Below the pieces are notes generated by a model that saw nothing but the letters and a program-made list of their open reading frames with translations, did not search any database and was not told the origin of the DNA. DNA of 64,000 nucleotides from Lumnitzera littorea (lineage: Eukaryota; Streptophyta; Magnoliopsida; Myrtales; Combretaceae), in NCBI GenBank assembly GCA_024138015.1, contig JAMXBB010000009.1, positions 87,872,685 through 87,936,684 of the forward strand. Reading direction: 5' to 3'. Shown piece by piece: positions 1-11,299 of this stretch (within the stretch, counting starts at the first letter, position 1; every line of letters begins with the position of its first letter). The translations under genes and the position numbers were made by a program.

Positions 1-355
1 TTTCCTTTATATACTGCTTTTAACCTTACATGATCTCTTTTCCTAATTCATAAACACCTATCCTAGGCATTTACATACGTCCCTTAAGACGATTTCCAGT
101 TGCCTTGGTGTCCTTTGTGTTTTTTTTTTATTAATTTTTTATAATTTCTTAAGTTTATTTCGACTTAAAATGTAATTACATGTAAGGTATATAGATATGT
201 TCTATATATTATTTTGCATCATATAATATTTTATTACATATATAATTTATTTCTAAGGTTTCGTAATCATTCAGAACTTTAATTTTAAGTTTCCGATAAT
301 TACCAATTGTACCCGATGAAACTACGTTTTATTAAAATTAAACATTATAAATACT
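1..355. other. AT-rich flank, nothing recognised
   Basis: This stretch is AT-rich and has no coding signal. It resembles the non-coding parts of Ty3 LTRs elsewhere in the window in composition only. I could not align it to any of them. Confidence 0.4.
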
Positions 356-2941
356 TATCGAGCATGGTTTTTTCCTCTCGGTTCTTTTTAAATTAATTTT
401 CTCTAAATTGGTTAATATTAAATCCTACCCGTTTAATACTAACTTCTGACTAGGGTTTAAAGAAAACCGATTTTTGTTTTAAAAATGTATTGGAGTCGAT
501 ACCTTACTGGAGTAAGGCAAAAAAAAAAAAAAGAGTTAAGTTATAACCAATTGGGTGAATTTGTTATAATTTAACTACTAATTTACCGATTAAACTAATT
601 TTATAAAAAAAAGGTTTTGGAAACCAGAGATCTAGATTTGAGGATTAGGTTTTTTAAACCCTTACGGGCATCATTAACTTTCCAATTTTAATCTTAATCT
701 TAAAAATCACTTTTCAATTCTATAAAACAGAACTCTATTATTTAACCAGAAGGGAAAATAGGTTTTTTTTTTTTTTTTCATTATCACCCTGTAAGTATCT
801 ATGTACAAGTTATTTGGAATCAGATGTACGTAGTTTTTTTTCATAAAAACTTTAGTAGGTTGGGTTTGTTTTAATTTTGAAGATATGCCGGATTTACGTT
901 TTTAACCCAATTTGGTTTATTTAAGAAAATTTCTAAAAAAGGTCCTAAATAAAAAATTTTATTTTTTTGAAAAATTCTAAAGTTCCATAATTTGGAAAGG
1001 ATCCATTTATTTTTGTTTTATTTTTGGAAATTTTATTTTTCTAGGTGATAAAATGATTTTATAATATTTTTTCATTTATTATTATTTTTATTATCTTATT
1101 TATTATTTTTTCATTTTATCTATTTCTACTAAACTAAAAAAAATTATTCTTTTTCTTTTTTTTTTGTTTCTTTTATTCCCTTTTTTTATTTTTCCTTTCT
1201 TTTTTTTTTTATTATTACATTTACATTCAAAATTGAAATAAATAAAAATAAAAGAAAGAAAGAAAAAGAATACAAAATAATCAAATGGATGAGGGCCGGA
1301 CTAGGAAAGGAACACTGATTGAATTGTGGGTCGGTTCGGGTCGGACTCCAACGTCTTCAATGGCAACAACAATAGCAGGGTACGATTCGGGGCATTTTGG
1401 GTAGCAAATCGAATGGGAAAGGAGTTTTTTATGACTTTTGGCTTAGAGTTAGGGGGGAGGGGACGGGGTAGGATCGATGCCTAGGTTGATGGAGGTGGTT
1501 TGGATGGTGGTTATGATCGATGGTTGGCGATGGTGTTTGGGTGGTGTCATCGAGAGTTGCTGGGTGTAAGAGAGGTGTATTGGGTCAAGGCTTTAGGGTG
1601 GTAAGGAGTTTGGCTATAGGGTTAGTTTGGGCTTAGGGCAGTGGTACAGGGTAGTTTGTGAACTGGCCAGTTGTGATGGTTAATGTTTGACGATGGGTCT
1701 TTGGCAATGTAGCTAGGTGTTACGGTCAGGAGTGAGAGTCGTTGGGTCTGGTTGCTCACATGGTGGGGGAGCTAGCTAGAGTAGTGGTGCCCTTCGAGGG
1801 TGGCTAAGGAGAGAAAGGGTTTGGTAGATGAGGGTGAGGGAGCTTGAGGAAGAGAAAGAGGATTCGTTAGTGGGTTCTGAGTAATGCTTTGTCACCGTTC
1901 GTATCTAGGATAGTTTTATTTATAGTGATTTGGGTTGGCACAAGCTCAGAAAGTCCTTCAATGGCGATTTGGTCATGAATGCTTGATTTCGAAATTCCAG
2001 CTTTTTTCTTGATCTTGGGAGCTTGATTCGAATGCTTAAATGTATGAATTTAGACGTGTTTTTGACCTCAATCCATATTAGACCAATGCGCTTTGCGATT
2101 TCAGCATTAATTTGATGAAATCGTAAAGAAAAAGGAACCAAAATTACCTATGAAATGCATTGTTCAGGAAAGAAAACGCAGGAAAAGTTGGGGAAAATGG
2201 AGGAAATCAGGGGAAAGAGGGGAGAAAGAAAAGCAAAATGCTGACGTAGCACTGATGTAGCACCATGTTAGATATGTCGTCCAATTACAATATGCTATGC
2301 ACCTAATAGTGACATATGGTAGTTGATGTGGCATGGCACGTAGCACCATATCGGCGTCGGCCAATTCGAGGTTGTCACGTGTCAGGACATGTGGCACAAT
2401 GAAACCTTGACACATGGTACTACCTGACATGGCAGAGTGTCAGCTGAAAAAATAAAAAGGCTTCCTATATCTTTGCTAAGACTCGAATCCCTGACCTGTT
2501 GCTTAAACCTAATGTTATGCTCATGTACTTATCCATTCGGCCGTTAGTCTATACCTTGTCTATATGTGCAATTAAATTGTACATATGGATTAGGTCAGCC
2601 TAGGCTATATTCAAATTTAACCTAGGCTTAATGGTTTCCTTTTTAGCTTTATTAAAATTAAAAATTTATTCTATTAAAAGATTATTATTTTATCTAAATT
2701 TTCTAAATCTTCTATTTTCTTCAATTTTTTATTTTCTAATTTTTTTTCATTTTTTGTATTTTCTAAATTTCTAAATTTTTGTGGTTTTCCTATTTTTCCA
2801 TTTTTTTTTATTTTTCTAAACTTCTTAATTTTTTTTCTAAATTTCTTATTTTTTTGTGTTTTTCCTAATTTAGGACCATTTATCTTATTGAAATGAAATA
2901 AAATAAAATAAAATAAAGGGGGTAAAAATTGGGTGTCTATA
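356..2941 (-). repeat. 3' LTR of the Ogre-like element, about 2.6 kb
   Basis: Positions 365-990 align with 13422-14083, including the shared stretch TGGTTTTTTCCTCTCGG. The upper end is set by the inverted form of TGTAGACACCC, here TATAGACACCC at 2931-2941, next to a polypurine tract. The lower end is placed by alignment with 13413, where TG has become TA. A G-rich block at 1280-1900 (C-rich in the LTR's own sense) and low-complexity AT blocks fill the rest. Chance open frames at 1920-2430 lie inside the LTR and are not genes. Confidence 0.8.
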
Positions 2942-2954
2942 GCTGTTCCTCTTT
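2942..2954 (-). other. Polypurine tract of the Ogre-like element
   Basis: On the minus strand this reads AAAGAGGAACAGC, directly before the LTR start. That is the expected plus-strand priming site for reverse transcription. One or two pyrimidine changes are present. Confidence 0.65.
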
Positions 2955-3127
2955 ATGATAAAGTTTGAACAAAACTTTGCCACAAAGACAAAAGAGGCTA
3001 TTTTTGGCCCGAAGGGTGGATTTTGTCTAAAGAAGTGTTACAGCTGGATAGTTATCTTAGGCTCGATCCAATAGGGATTTGGTGAAAAGGTTAAAAAGAG
3101 AGGAGGTGCTTTAAGAGCTGAAAAGAA

Positions 3128-3822
3128 GAATTGAAACCTGGTCGTGCCCTTCTGGGCTCACTAACCTAGGCTGGAGCATCGTTGCGAGACTAGCAACCCT
3201 AAGTTGAGATCGATTTCAAAAACTTGGTCATATCACTTTAGGCTCACTAACTAAGGCAGAAGCATCTCTTAGGGACTAGTAACCTTAAGTTGGGATCGAT
3301 CTGAAGAACCTGGTTGTACCTCTCTAAGCTCACTAACCAAGGAGGTAGTATCTCTTGGGGACTAGCAACCCTAAGTTGAGATCAATTTAGAAAACCTGGT
3401 CGTACCTCTCTAGGCTTATTAACCTAGGTAAAAGCGTCCCTCAGGAACTAATAACCCTAAGCTGGGATTGATTTGAAGAACTTGGTTGTGCTTTTCTAGG
3501 CTCACTAACTTAAATGGGAGCATTTCTTGGGGACTAGTAACCCTAAATTGGAATTGATCTGGTTAACCTAGTTATGCCTCTCTAGGCTCACTAACTTAGG
3601 CGGGAATGTCTCTTAAGGACTAGCAACCCTAAGTTGGGATCGACTTGAAAAACTTGGTCATGCCTTTTAAGGCTCGCTAACTTAGGTGGGAGCGTCTCTT
3701 AAGGACTAATAACTTTAAATTGGAATTGATCTAGATAACTTGTTCATGCTTCACTTGGCTTACTAACCTAGGCGGGAGCATATCTCAAGAATTAACAACC
3801 CTAAATTAAAATCAATCAAATG
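3128..3822 (-). repeat. 86-bp tandem array, 8 copies
   Basis: The anchor CTCACTAAC or a near variant starts at 3158, 3243, 3329, 3415, 3501, 3587, 3673 and 3759, giving a period of 86 bp. Each unit also carries a CTAGCAACCCTAAGTTG-like block and a GGTCGTGCC-like block. The array lies between the end of pol and the 3' LTR. That is the hypervariable 3' region of Ogre/Tat elements, a known source of satellite repeats. Confidence 0.92.
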
Positions 3823-4036
3823 CCCTATAGGCTAGTTTGAGAATATTGGTAAAAGAACAGAAGTGCCCTATAGGCTTGCTTAAAGGATAGAAGCGCTTTA
3901 TGGGCTTGTTAAAGGAAATTAAGTGCCTTATTGGTTGGCTAAAAGAACTTAAAAAAGAGAATGAGTTAAGATTGTGCCTTTAAAGGTTAGCTAAGCATCA
4001 AATGCAGAAGGTGAGTGCCTTATGGGCTAGCTCAAA
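3821..4036 (-). repeat. Second, irregular short-unit array (30-50 bp), about 6 copies
   Basis: Variants of GTGCCCTATAGGCTTGCT begin near 3821, 3863, 3893, 3923, 3974 and 4015. Spacing varies between 30 and 51 bp, and the spacers are A-rich. The array follows the 86-bp array without a gap. Confidence 0.75.
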
Positions 4037-4642
4037 TGTAATGTTAAAAAACTACGGTATGCTAACATCGTGTGGAAGTACTTACCTGGTCTTTGTTGAT
4101 AGTAACTAAACTATCAAACCTTCTCTTGGAGAGTCTTATCAAAACCGATCAACTCATTCTTTGATTCTTTGTTGTCAACTTTACTGATATGGAACCTCTT
4201 GGACTTTGCCGACTTTTTTAGAGAAATCACAGAAATTAAGCCATTGCAAAATGCCACCCATCGTTGGGACTTTTATAGATCAAAGCCTTTATTCCTTGTT
4301 GTAAGGTGATTACTTATCTAGGTTTCGCATTTCCCTAAAAAAAAAAAAAAAGACAATAGAAACTGCCCGTTGAGGCGGATCATTTGTAATAAAGTATTTT
4401 AGAGAGTTTTGTTAATTACTGATATTCTGTATCTCACTTTTTTAACTTCTCTTGTGTTTTCAGTGTATGGGTTTAATTAGATAAGGTAAGGGAATTGGAC
4501 CTTTTAGTGGAAAGGGTGGTCATTCTAATGTTAACAATTGCCACGGATACCAATTTTGCTTGCAAATGATGAAAATTGGACCACAATGACATTTAAAACG
4601 ACTAATATTTTCGTGTTTTGAGTAAAAATTTCCATTGACTTC
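4037..4642 (-). other. 3' untranslated region of the Ogre-like element
   Basis: No open frame is supported here. The segment lies between the pol stop and the tandem arrays and contains an A15-type run near 4338. It is transposon 3' non-coding sequence. Confidence 0.6.
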
Positions 4643-5800
4643 TCATGGATAGTACAATTTTACAGCTTTAGCATTTATAGGATCTCTCAATGCTGGACCA
4701 TCCATTTGGGACAAAATTAAATCCCTTCCTAGTAACACCCGCTTCATAACATAAGGACCTCCGTAATTATGAGAAAATTTCCCTCTAGAGTCTTGTATAT
4801 TGGGGAGAGCCTTTCTCAACACCATATCACCTTCTTTAAAGTCCCAGGGTCATACCCTTTTGTTGAAAGCTCGAGCTATTCTTTGTTAACAACACTGATT
4901 ATGACATAGGGCAATCAATCAAATTCAATTATTTGATGCGTTTCTTTACCTAATTGGCTTTGTAATAATACTCTAATTGACGGGATCTTAAACTTTACCG
5001 GTAACACAGATTTAATGTCGTATATCAAAGAGTAAGGTATGGTCCTAATCGACTTTCTGATGGAAGTCTGATAGGCTATAAGTGCGAATGGCAACATCTC
5101 ATGCTAGTCCTTGTATGTAACAGCCATTTTTTCGATGTTTCTTTTGAGGTTTTTGTTGGTTGCTTCAACGGCTCCATTCATTTGGGGTCGATAAGGAGTC
5201 GAGTTCTTATGAATGATCTTGAACTATTGGTATAATTCTAACATAAGCTTGTTGTTGAGATTGGTGCCATTGTTGGTGATAATCGTTTTTGGAGTCTCGT
5301 AACGGGTTGAGATATCTCTCTTCATGAACTTAACTATGACCCCTTAAGTAACGCTTGAGTAAGACGAGGCCTCAACCCATTTGCCGAAGTTGTCGATGGT
5401 GACCATTATAAAGCGATGCTCATTGGATGCTTTTGGAGTAATTGGGCCGATGATATCTGTTCCCTACATTGAGAAAGGCCACGGTACTGAGAGTATGTGT
5501 AGTTCTTGAGGTAAGGCGTTTATCTTATTTGCATAAACTTGGCATAAGTGATAATGCCTAACGTGTTTGATGCAATCGCTTTTCATTGTTGACTAGTAGT
5601 ACCCTATCCTCATAATTTTCTGAACCAGCATGTAACCATTCATGTGAGGGCCACATACTTCGTCGTATACTTCTTTCATCAACATCTTAGCTTCCTTTTC
5701 GTCCACACATCTTAAAAGTGTACCATCAAAAGAACACTGATACAAAGTTGACTCACTTATTGATAATTGAGTGGCCAATCTCCTAATCATCCTTCTGTCC
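4643..5800 (-). pseudogene. Integrase of the Ogre-like element, broken
   Basis: Three pieces in order match a Ty3 integrase. At 5593-5790 is the zinc-binding part, with LLRCVDEKEAKMLMKEVYDE and then CGPHMNGYMLVQKIMRIGYY. Around 4915-5560 is the remains of the catalytic core, ending in a stretch like LPFALIAYQTSIRKSIRTIP and YSLIYDIKSVLPVKF. At 4643-4825 is the C-terminal part, with NYGGPYVMKRVL and a terminal KAVKLYYP before the stop. The enzyme would insert element cDNA into the genome. Several stops and frameshifts separate the pieces. The family assignment is strong, but the copy is dead. Confidence 0.88.
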
Positions 5801-5859
5801 TTTTTCTTGGCCTCTTCAAGGTATGTACCTTATTGTAGAAACATTTTAACATCATGGTA

Positions 5860-6336
5860 CTACGGTTTTTGGTCATTTGTACCCTCAATTGCCAGATAGA
5901 AGGTAGGCTTGTCTTCAATTTTAGTAGTGAGGGGATGAATTTTGACTCCACTAGATATCTGGATCATAGATGGTAAAGTGGTTAAGGCATCAGCAAATTG
6001 ATTCTGAGTCCTCAGTACGTGATTAAAGGTGATTTGTTTGAATTTCTCCATCAATTAAGTCAAGTGTCAATGATAAGGTACTAGTTTAGGATCCCTCGTC
6101 TTGTATTCTCCTCGAGCTTAGCCGATAATGTACGAAGAGTCCCCATAAACTTTTAATTTTTGGATATCTTTATCTAGGGCCATTTTGAGTCTTATGATGT
6201 ATACTTCGTATTTAGTGATATTATTAATGTATTGGAAAACGAGCCTTACAGCTACAAGATATTGAGTACCTTTAGGGGATATTAGTATTGCCTTAATTCT
6301 ACATCCAAACACTTTAGCTACCCTATCGAAGAACAT
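5860..6336 (-). pseudogene. Second (archaeal-type) RNase H domain of the Ogre-like element
   Basis: The segment VFGCRIKAILISPKGTQYLV, then INNITKYEVYI and LKVYGDSSYIIG, follows the Tat-group pattern (D.A..V.G.G.GA.LISP.G, then NN.AEYEA, then GDS). The first catalytic Asp is visible in FDRVAK and the last in YGDSS. The AE of the NNIAEYEA motif is changed to TK, although the YE pair remains. The downstream linker at 5860-6054 (HVLRTQNQFADALTTLPS) is the usual join towards integrase. A second RNase H between RT-RNase H and integrase is a documented feature of Tat/Ogre elements. Confidence 0.8.
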
Positions 6337-6339
6337 CTT

Positions 6340-7860
6340 CTATTTCAATGGCTCATCATCTTCTCTTTTATTAGAGTTTCCTTCGATTGCTAAGATATCC
6401 ACATCGGAGAAATTGACTTGTATCTCTTGGGGGGTACTATTGGAGGGATTTTTTGCTCATTGATCTGCTAGAGCTTACCCCTTAACTGAATTCTAGTTCA
6501 CGTATGTAATGTCGAACTCTGATAGTAATATTTTCCACTTTGAGATTCTACTAATTAAGGCCGGTTTGTTTGCTAAGTACTTTAAGGGATCATGTTGAGT
6601 CAGAATTTAACTTAGTAATAGAGTGTGTATTGTCTAAGCCAATACATTACCCAGACTAAAGCATAACAGGTTCTTTCAATTTTTTGAATAATTTTGTTCC
6701 CCTTCCGTAAATTTCTTGCTTAGGTATAGAAATAAAGGCTTCCCAGGTTTTGGAGCTACCAAGATTGGAGAGTTTATGAGGTATTCTTGGATCATCGTAA
6801 AGGCTTGCTTACACTCTTCATCCCAATTGATCTTAGTGTTCTTTTTCAACAACTTAAACAAGGGACGGCACTTATCAGTGAGTTGAGATATGAACCAGGC
6901 TTTGTAGTTTAAATAGCCTAAAAAGCCTTCGATTTCTTTAAGTGTGCGTAGAGGGGATAAGTCAACTATTGCTTTGACTTTATCGGGATCCACTTTGATG
7001 CCCCTTTGGTTGATTATAAAACCTAACAATTTCCCTAAATTCACTCCAAAGGTACACTTATCTAGGTTGAGCTTTAATTGGAATTTTCTCAACCTATCAA
7101 ACAATCTCCTTAGATTATCCACATGATTTTCTCTTTCCTTGGACTTTGTAATCATATCATCAACATATACTTCAACTTCTTTGTGCATCATGTCGTGAAA
7201 GATTGCTACCATGTCCCTTTGATAAGTTGCCCTAGCATTTTTGAGTCTGAAAGGCATTACTTGGTAGCAAAATGTCCCCCAAGTTGTGATAAATGTTGTC
7301 TTGGCTTTATCTTCTTCGAACATTCGAATTTGATTATATTTAGAGAATCCATCCATGAAAGGGAAAAGATGGTTTTTGGTTGTATTATCGACTAAGACAT
7401 TAATATGGGGTAAGGGGAAATTATCTTTAGGGTTACTTGATTAAGGTCTCGAAAGTCTACACACACTCTGACTTTTTCATTCTTTTACATTGTTGGCACA
7501 ATGTTGGTTACCCATTCGGGATAATTAGATACCTTAATGAAATCGACCTCCAATAACTTTCTAACTTCTTCCTTGATCTTCAATAGGACATCCGGTCGGA
7601 ACCTTTTTAACTTCTGTTTCTTAGGTTCGATGTCCTTTTGTGTGGGTAAACAATGGACTACGATTGATGGATCTAATCTGGGAATATCTTCATAAGACCA
7701 TGCAAATACATCTTGGTATTTAGATAGTAATGTGGTGATTTCTTTCTTTTGGTCTTCTTTCAAATTTAATCCAATTTTCAACACCTTAGGGTTGTCATCG
7801 GTCCTAACATTAATTATCTTAGTTGGCTTGTCAATGAAAATTCTACTCATTTCATATTTT
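6340..7860 (-). pseudogene. Reverse transcriptase and first RNase H of the Ogre-like element
   Basis: The RT is the best preserved part. A lead-in at 7485-7850 has LSKYQDVFAWSYEDIPRLDP. It is followed by VRVCVDFRDLN, MDGFSKYNQIRM, TFCYQVMPFRLKNARATYQR and the catalytic box YVDDM at about 7153-7167, which is intact. The thumb/connection (ILVAPKPGKPLFLYLSKKF) leads into the first RNase H, with WVMYWLRQYTLYY near 6600-6640. The frame from 7356 to 6676 is open for 226 codons. A stop near 7480 separates it from the lead-in, and RNase H beyond 6676 is full of stops. Confidence 0.9.
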
Positions 7861-8590
7861 TTCTAGCTTTCTTATATGTCACTATGGTCATTAACAACAC
7901 TCTCAATGACTAACCTAGTAGGGCCGGAGGTGATATCAATATTTTCATCACCTATATGTGTGAGGTATCTATGGCCTTTATTTGAAGCATTGGATCTCAG
8001 AAAAAGAAAAGTATGTAAAAGAAAGAGTGTGAGTAAGGAAGAAGTAAAGGGAAAATAGATTGATTCTTATTTAGAGGAAGCTTCTTTTGAGTACAATTAT
8101 TTGTAGAATAAAGGTAATTTATTACAAAACTCTATAAAATACTGGACCATGATTTATCCTTTATCCTAGGGAAGACTTATTGCTATTCATAGGGATGGAG
8201 AACTAATTATTCAAGTGTTGGGACTTATTGGATGGGCTAGCTATTTTATTTTTGCTGGAGGTGTCCTCTTTGGTAGGCTCTGAATTCTAGACATTGACCT
8301 AAATGAAAGTTTCTGACAATGGTGGGAAGGTCATTTAGGTGTAATACAACCGGTTACCTTTTCTACCCTTAGCTTGCATTCTTTGCAACTCTTCCATCGG
8401 AGTTGGCATGTAGCCTAGTCCATAGGTTCCAAACTGGTCCTCTTTGAACTTTGGCCTCTCATCTTTCTCTTGATCAATAATCATGTACACCTTTTCAAAT
8501 ATTTCAAGTCCAGAGTCTTCTTACTCCTCAGTACCAATATAGGGTATGGCCATTTCTTTATAAATTTCGTAATCCTAGTCACCCAGAATC
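7861..8590 (-). pseudogene. Protease-RT linker of the Ogre-like element
   Basis: Recognisable pieces on the minus strand include FGTYGLGYMPTPMEELQRMQ at about 8370-8430, a conserved linker motif in this group. The rest is broken by stops. In Ogre elements an intron lies between the protease and RT regions. I could not identify splice sites here with confidence. Confidence 0.6.
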
Positions 8591-9340
8591 GTGATGACTT
8601 AGCCATTGGAGATGAACTTGACCTTTTGTTGTAGACTCGAAGGTATGACCCCTGTTGAGTGTATCTAAGTCCTTCCTAGTAATAGGTTGAAGGTCCTTAG
8701 GATGTCTAAAACTTAGAATTGGATGTTGATTGTTTGTGGGCTGATGTCAACTGGTAAGTTGATCTCTCCTATAATTTCTCTCTTAAATCTATCCAAATCT
8801 CTCATTATTGTCAAACTTAGATTGATAGCGGTCGTATCAATGCTCAATAGATCTAGGGTGGCTAGAAGACAGACATTTAAGGATGACCCATTGTCAATGA
8901 GGACTTTTGTTGTGATGATGCTGTTTACCCTCATTATTATGAATAGAGGCTTAGTGTGTTGGTTACCTTTTTCGCTCAGTTTCTTGATGGAGAAAGAAAT
9001 CTAATCCATAGTGAAGATAGAGTTGGTGACAGACCTAATCCTTTCAACCGGTATTTCACGAAGGACTTTGACTTCACAAAGCTTCTTGATGCGGCTCCGA
9101 TGCCATCAATAAACTCATGAGGGATATTTGTGCTGGAGTCTTAGCGAGTTGATCCATTACTTTATACTTGCTAGACTTGATTATTTTAGTGAAGGCAGAC
9201 AATCCTTCTTCATGTTCAGCTGGTTCATTGTTTGGCCTTTCCAGTATAGCCTTCTTTTTTAGGTCTTCCCTTGGATCGTAGATTCTACCAGAGTAGGTAA
9301 TCTCTCCTATGAGTGAGCTTGATTACCCTTGATTTAATGA
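8591..9340 (-). pseudogene. Aspartic protease of the Ogre-like element
   Basis: The active-site motif LIDNGSSLNV lies at about 8870-8900 with its Asp intact. It is followed by REIIGEINLPVDISPQTINI and, after a stop, NLLLGRT..H near 8640-8670. This is a retropepsin fold with the Ogre/Tat signature. The enzyme would cut the Gag-Pol polyprotein. The upstream part at 9000-9340 gives a spacer with SGRIYDPREDLKKKAILERP. Stops at about 9003 and 8712 break the frame. Confidence 0.82.
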
Positions 9341-10981
9341 TTAGTAGTTGAGAGGGGCAATTTTATAATTTTTGGGGGCTACAGGCACATGGAAGGTGTA
9401 CCGTTTGGTTTGTAGAATTTGCTTCTCCTCTTGTCTATAGAATCTATAGACCTTGGGCTCTCGGTTGGAATTGATCATGTTGATGGCGGGCTTTGAGTTG
9501 TCAAATATCATATTGATGATGGGCCCATGGTTAGGCAGGGGGTTGTTGTTTACGTTTGGGGTAAGAGCCTTTACAAAATCTAGTTGTACTATGCCTTTGT
9601 CAATTAAGTCTTGAATTTTGTTCCTTAACCTCCAATACGAGTTAGTTGAATGGTCCACTTACCTTAGATGATATTGACACCTTGCAATAAGATAAAAAAA
9701 TCTTAGCTTGTACCTTTCACTAGGAGCCTCAGAATGGAGTAGACTATCTTTTCTTAGTTTTTTAAGTACTTGACTAAGTAGAATGGGTATTTTGGTGGAC
9801 TGCCTTAGGGCCCTACTAACTTGTGGTAGGCTTTTGTAGTGGGCTTTTGTATTATTGTTAAGCTGGTGGAGGATTTGCCTTGAAAGAGACCTGGGCATTA
9901 GGTCTGGTATTCGAATTGATCATGCTAACAGTAGCTTCTCTGGGCTTGTTAGTGGTAGGTTTAATAAAGGGTGCTTTTCTGTCTGATGTCTCTTGTAACT
10001 TGTCGGAAGAGATAACACTTTCAATCTAACATCCTACGACTACTGCTTCTGCAAAGCTAGAAGAGGCTTATCTGATTAGGTGAGTGAAGTAGGATCTCTC
10101 AAGAGTGTTGATGAAAGTTGAAGTTATCTTTTTCTCAGTCATGGGGGTAGATACCTTTGCAGCTAGGGACCTCGACCTTTGGGTATATTCTTTAAAAGAT
10201 TCATTGTGCCTCTTCTTTTGGGTGACTAAGTCCATCATAGTTGGTGCCTCCTTAACATTGAACCTATATTGCTCAGAAAACGCCTTAGCTAGCTTTTCCC
10301 ATGTGTTTATTTGGTTTAGCTCCAATTGGGCATACCAAGTCAAAGCAAGGCAAGTTAGGCTGTCCTGAAAAGTTTGGACCATGAGTTGATCATATTGCAC
10401 ATACTTGCCTATCTTGTGTACATATAGTCAGGTGTACAGCTTAGGGCATCTAATCTTATTGTATTTTTCGAAGTCAAGTACTTGGAATTTTTCTAGGAAG
10501 GTTCCATAGTTGTAGGCAAAGAAGTTTGTTATACTAATATGCTAGATCCATCATTCCTTTCGAGCATTTTCATGTTTTCAGTGATTTGTTAAGTCAATCA
10601 CTTCTCAAGCTCTTTCAATTTGTCTTAATCAGTTTCAGGCTTTGGATTGATCGGAAACGAGTAAGTATTCGGCTAGAAAGTTGGGTTGACCTTTGGAAAG
10701 ACCCCTTTTGTCTCGAACAATTCAAAAGCCTAGTTGACCTTAGGTTAGGCTTCTTTGGCTTCGAAGGTTGGGGTTTCAGCATTTTTCCTATATTAGGCTT
10801 TAGAACTTTCTTTATTTGATGGAGCCGTAAACCTAAGCATGGCGATGTTGTCAGTAAGAAAGCTCAGTTGATCTGCGATCTTCCCTATTGTTCATTCAAA
10901 ATATTGGAACCTCAGCTTAGTGGGATCAATAACCTCTTGACACTGCTATTATTGGTGTTGTCGTTTCTTTGGTTGGCCATT
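9341..10981 (-). pseudogene. Gag of the Ogre-like element
   Basis: A start at about 10981 begins MANQRNDNTNNSSVKRL. The capsid region at 10068-10400 has LTWYAQLELNQINTWEKLAK and AFSEQYRFN, the core of the retrotransposon gag domain. The C-terminal part at 9341-9898 has a CQYH...DHSTNSYWRLRNKIQDLID segment. It matches the C.YH...GHSTE.CW..K.K.QDLID block found in this lineage, with the final Cys replaced by Tyr. The protein would form the virus-like particle. Frameshifts and stops divide it into at least three pieces. Confidence 0.85.
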
Positions 10982-11299
10982 TTGTTTTAAGAGCAGGTTC
11001 TGATAAGACTTCTTTAGAAGATTTGATGTTTGGGAGCTATCTTGGCGACCTGGATTTATGATCACCTCTCAACAAGTTAGCACATGAATATTTTAATTTT
11101 TGAAAATATGGAACTAAAATAAATGAAATGCAAGTGTGCCATACGGATGAAAAGGAAGGGGTTGACGATTAGCTTAACAAAACGGCAAGTTATATATTAT
11201 TCTTTAATTCCTGAAGTTTTATTACCTGAAAGAAAAGAAAAATATAAATTTATCTACACTAATCTTCTTTTCTTTTGTAGGCCAAATGAAATTTTCCGC

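Noticed and set aside
1920..2430. Two short minus-strand frames near the start of the window
   Set aside because: They lie inside the 3' LTR of the Ogre-like element and have no family resemblance.
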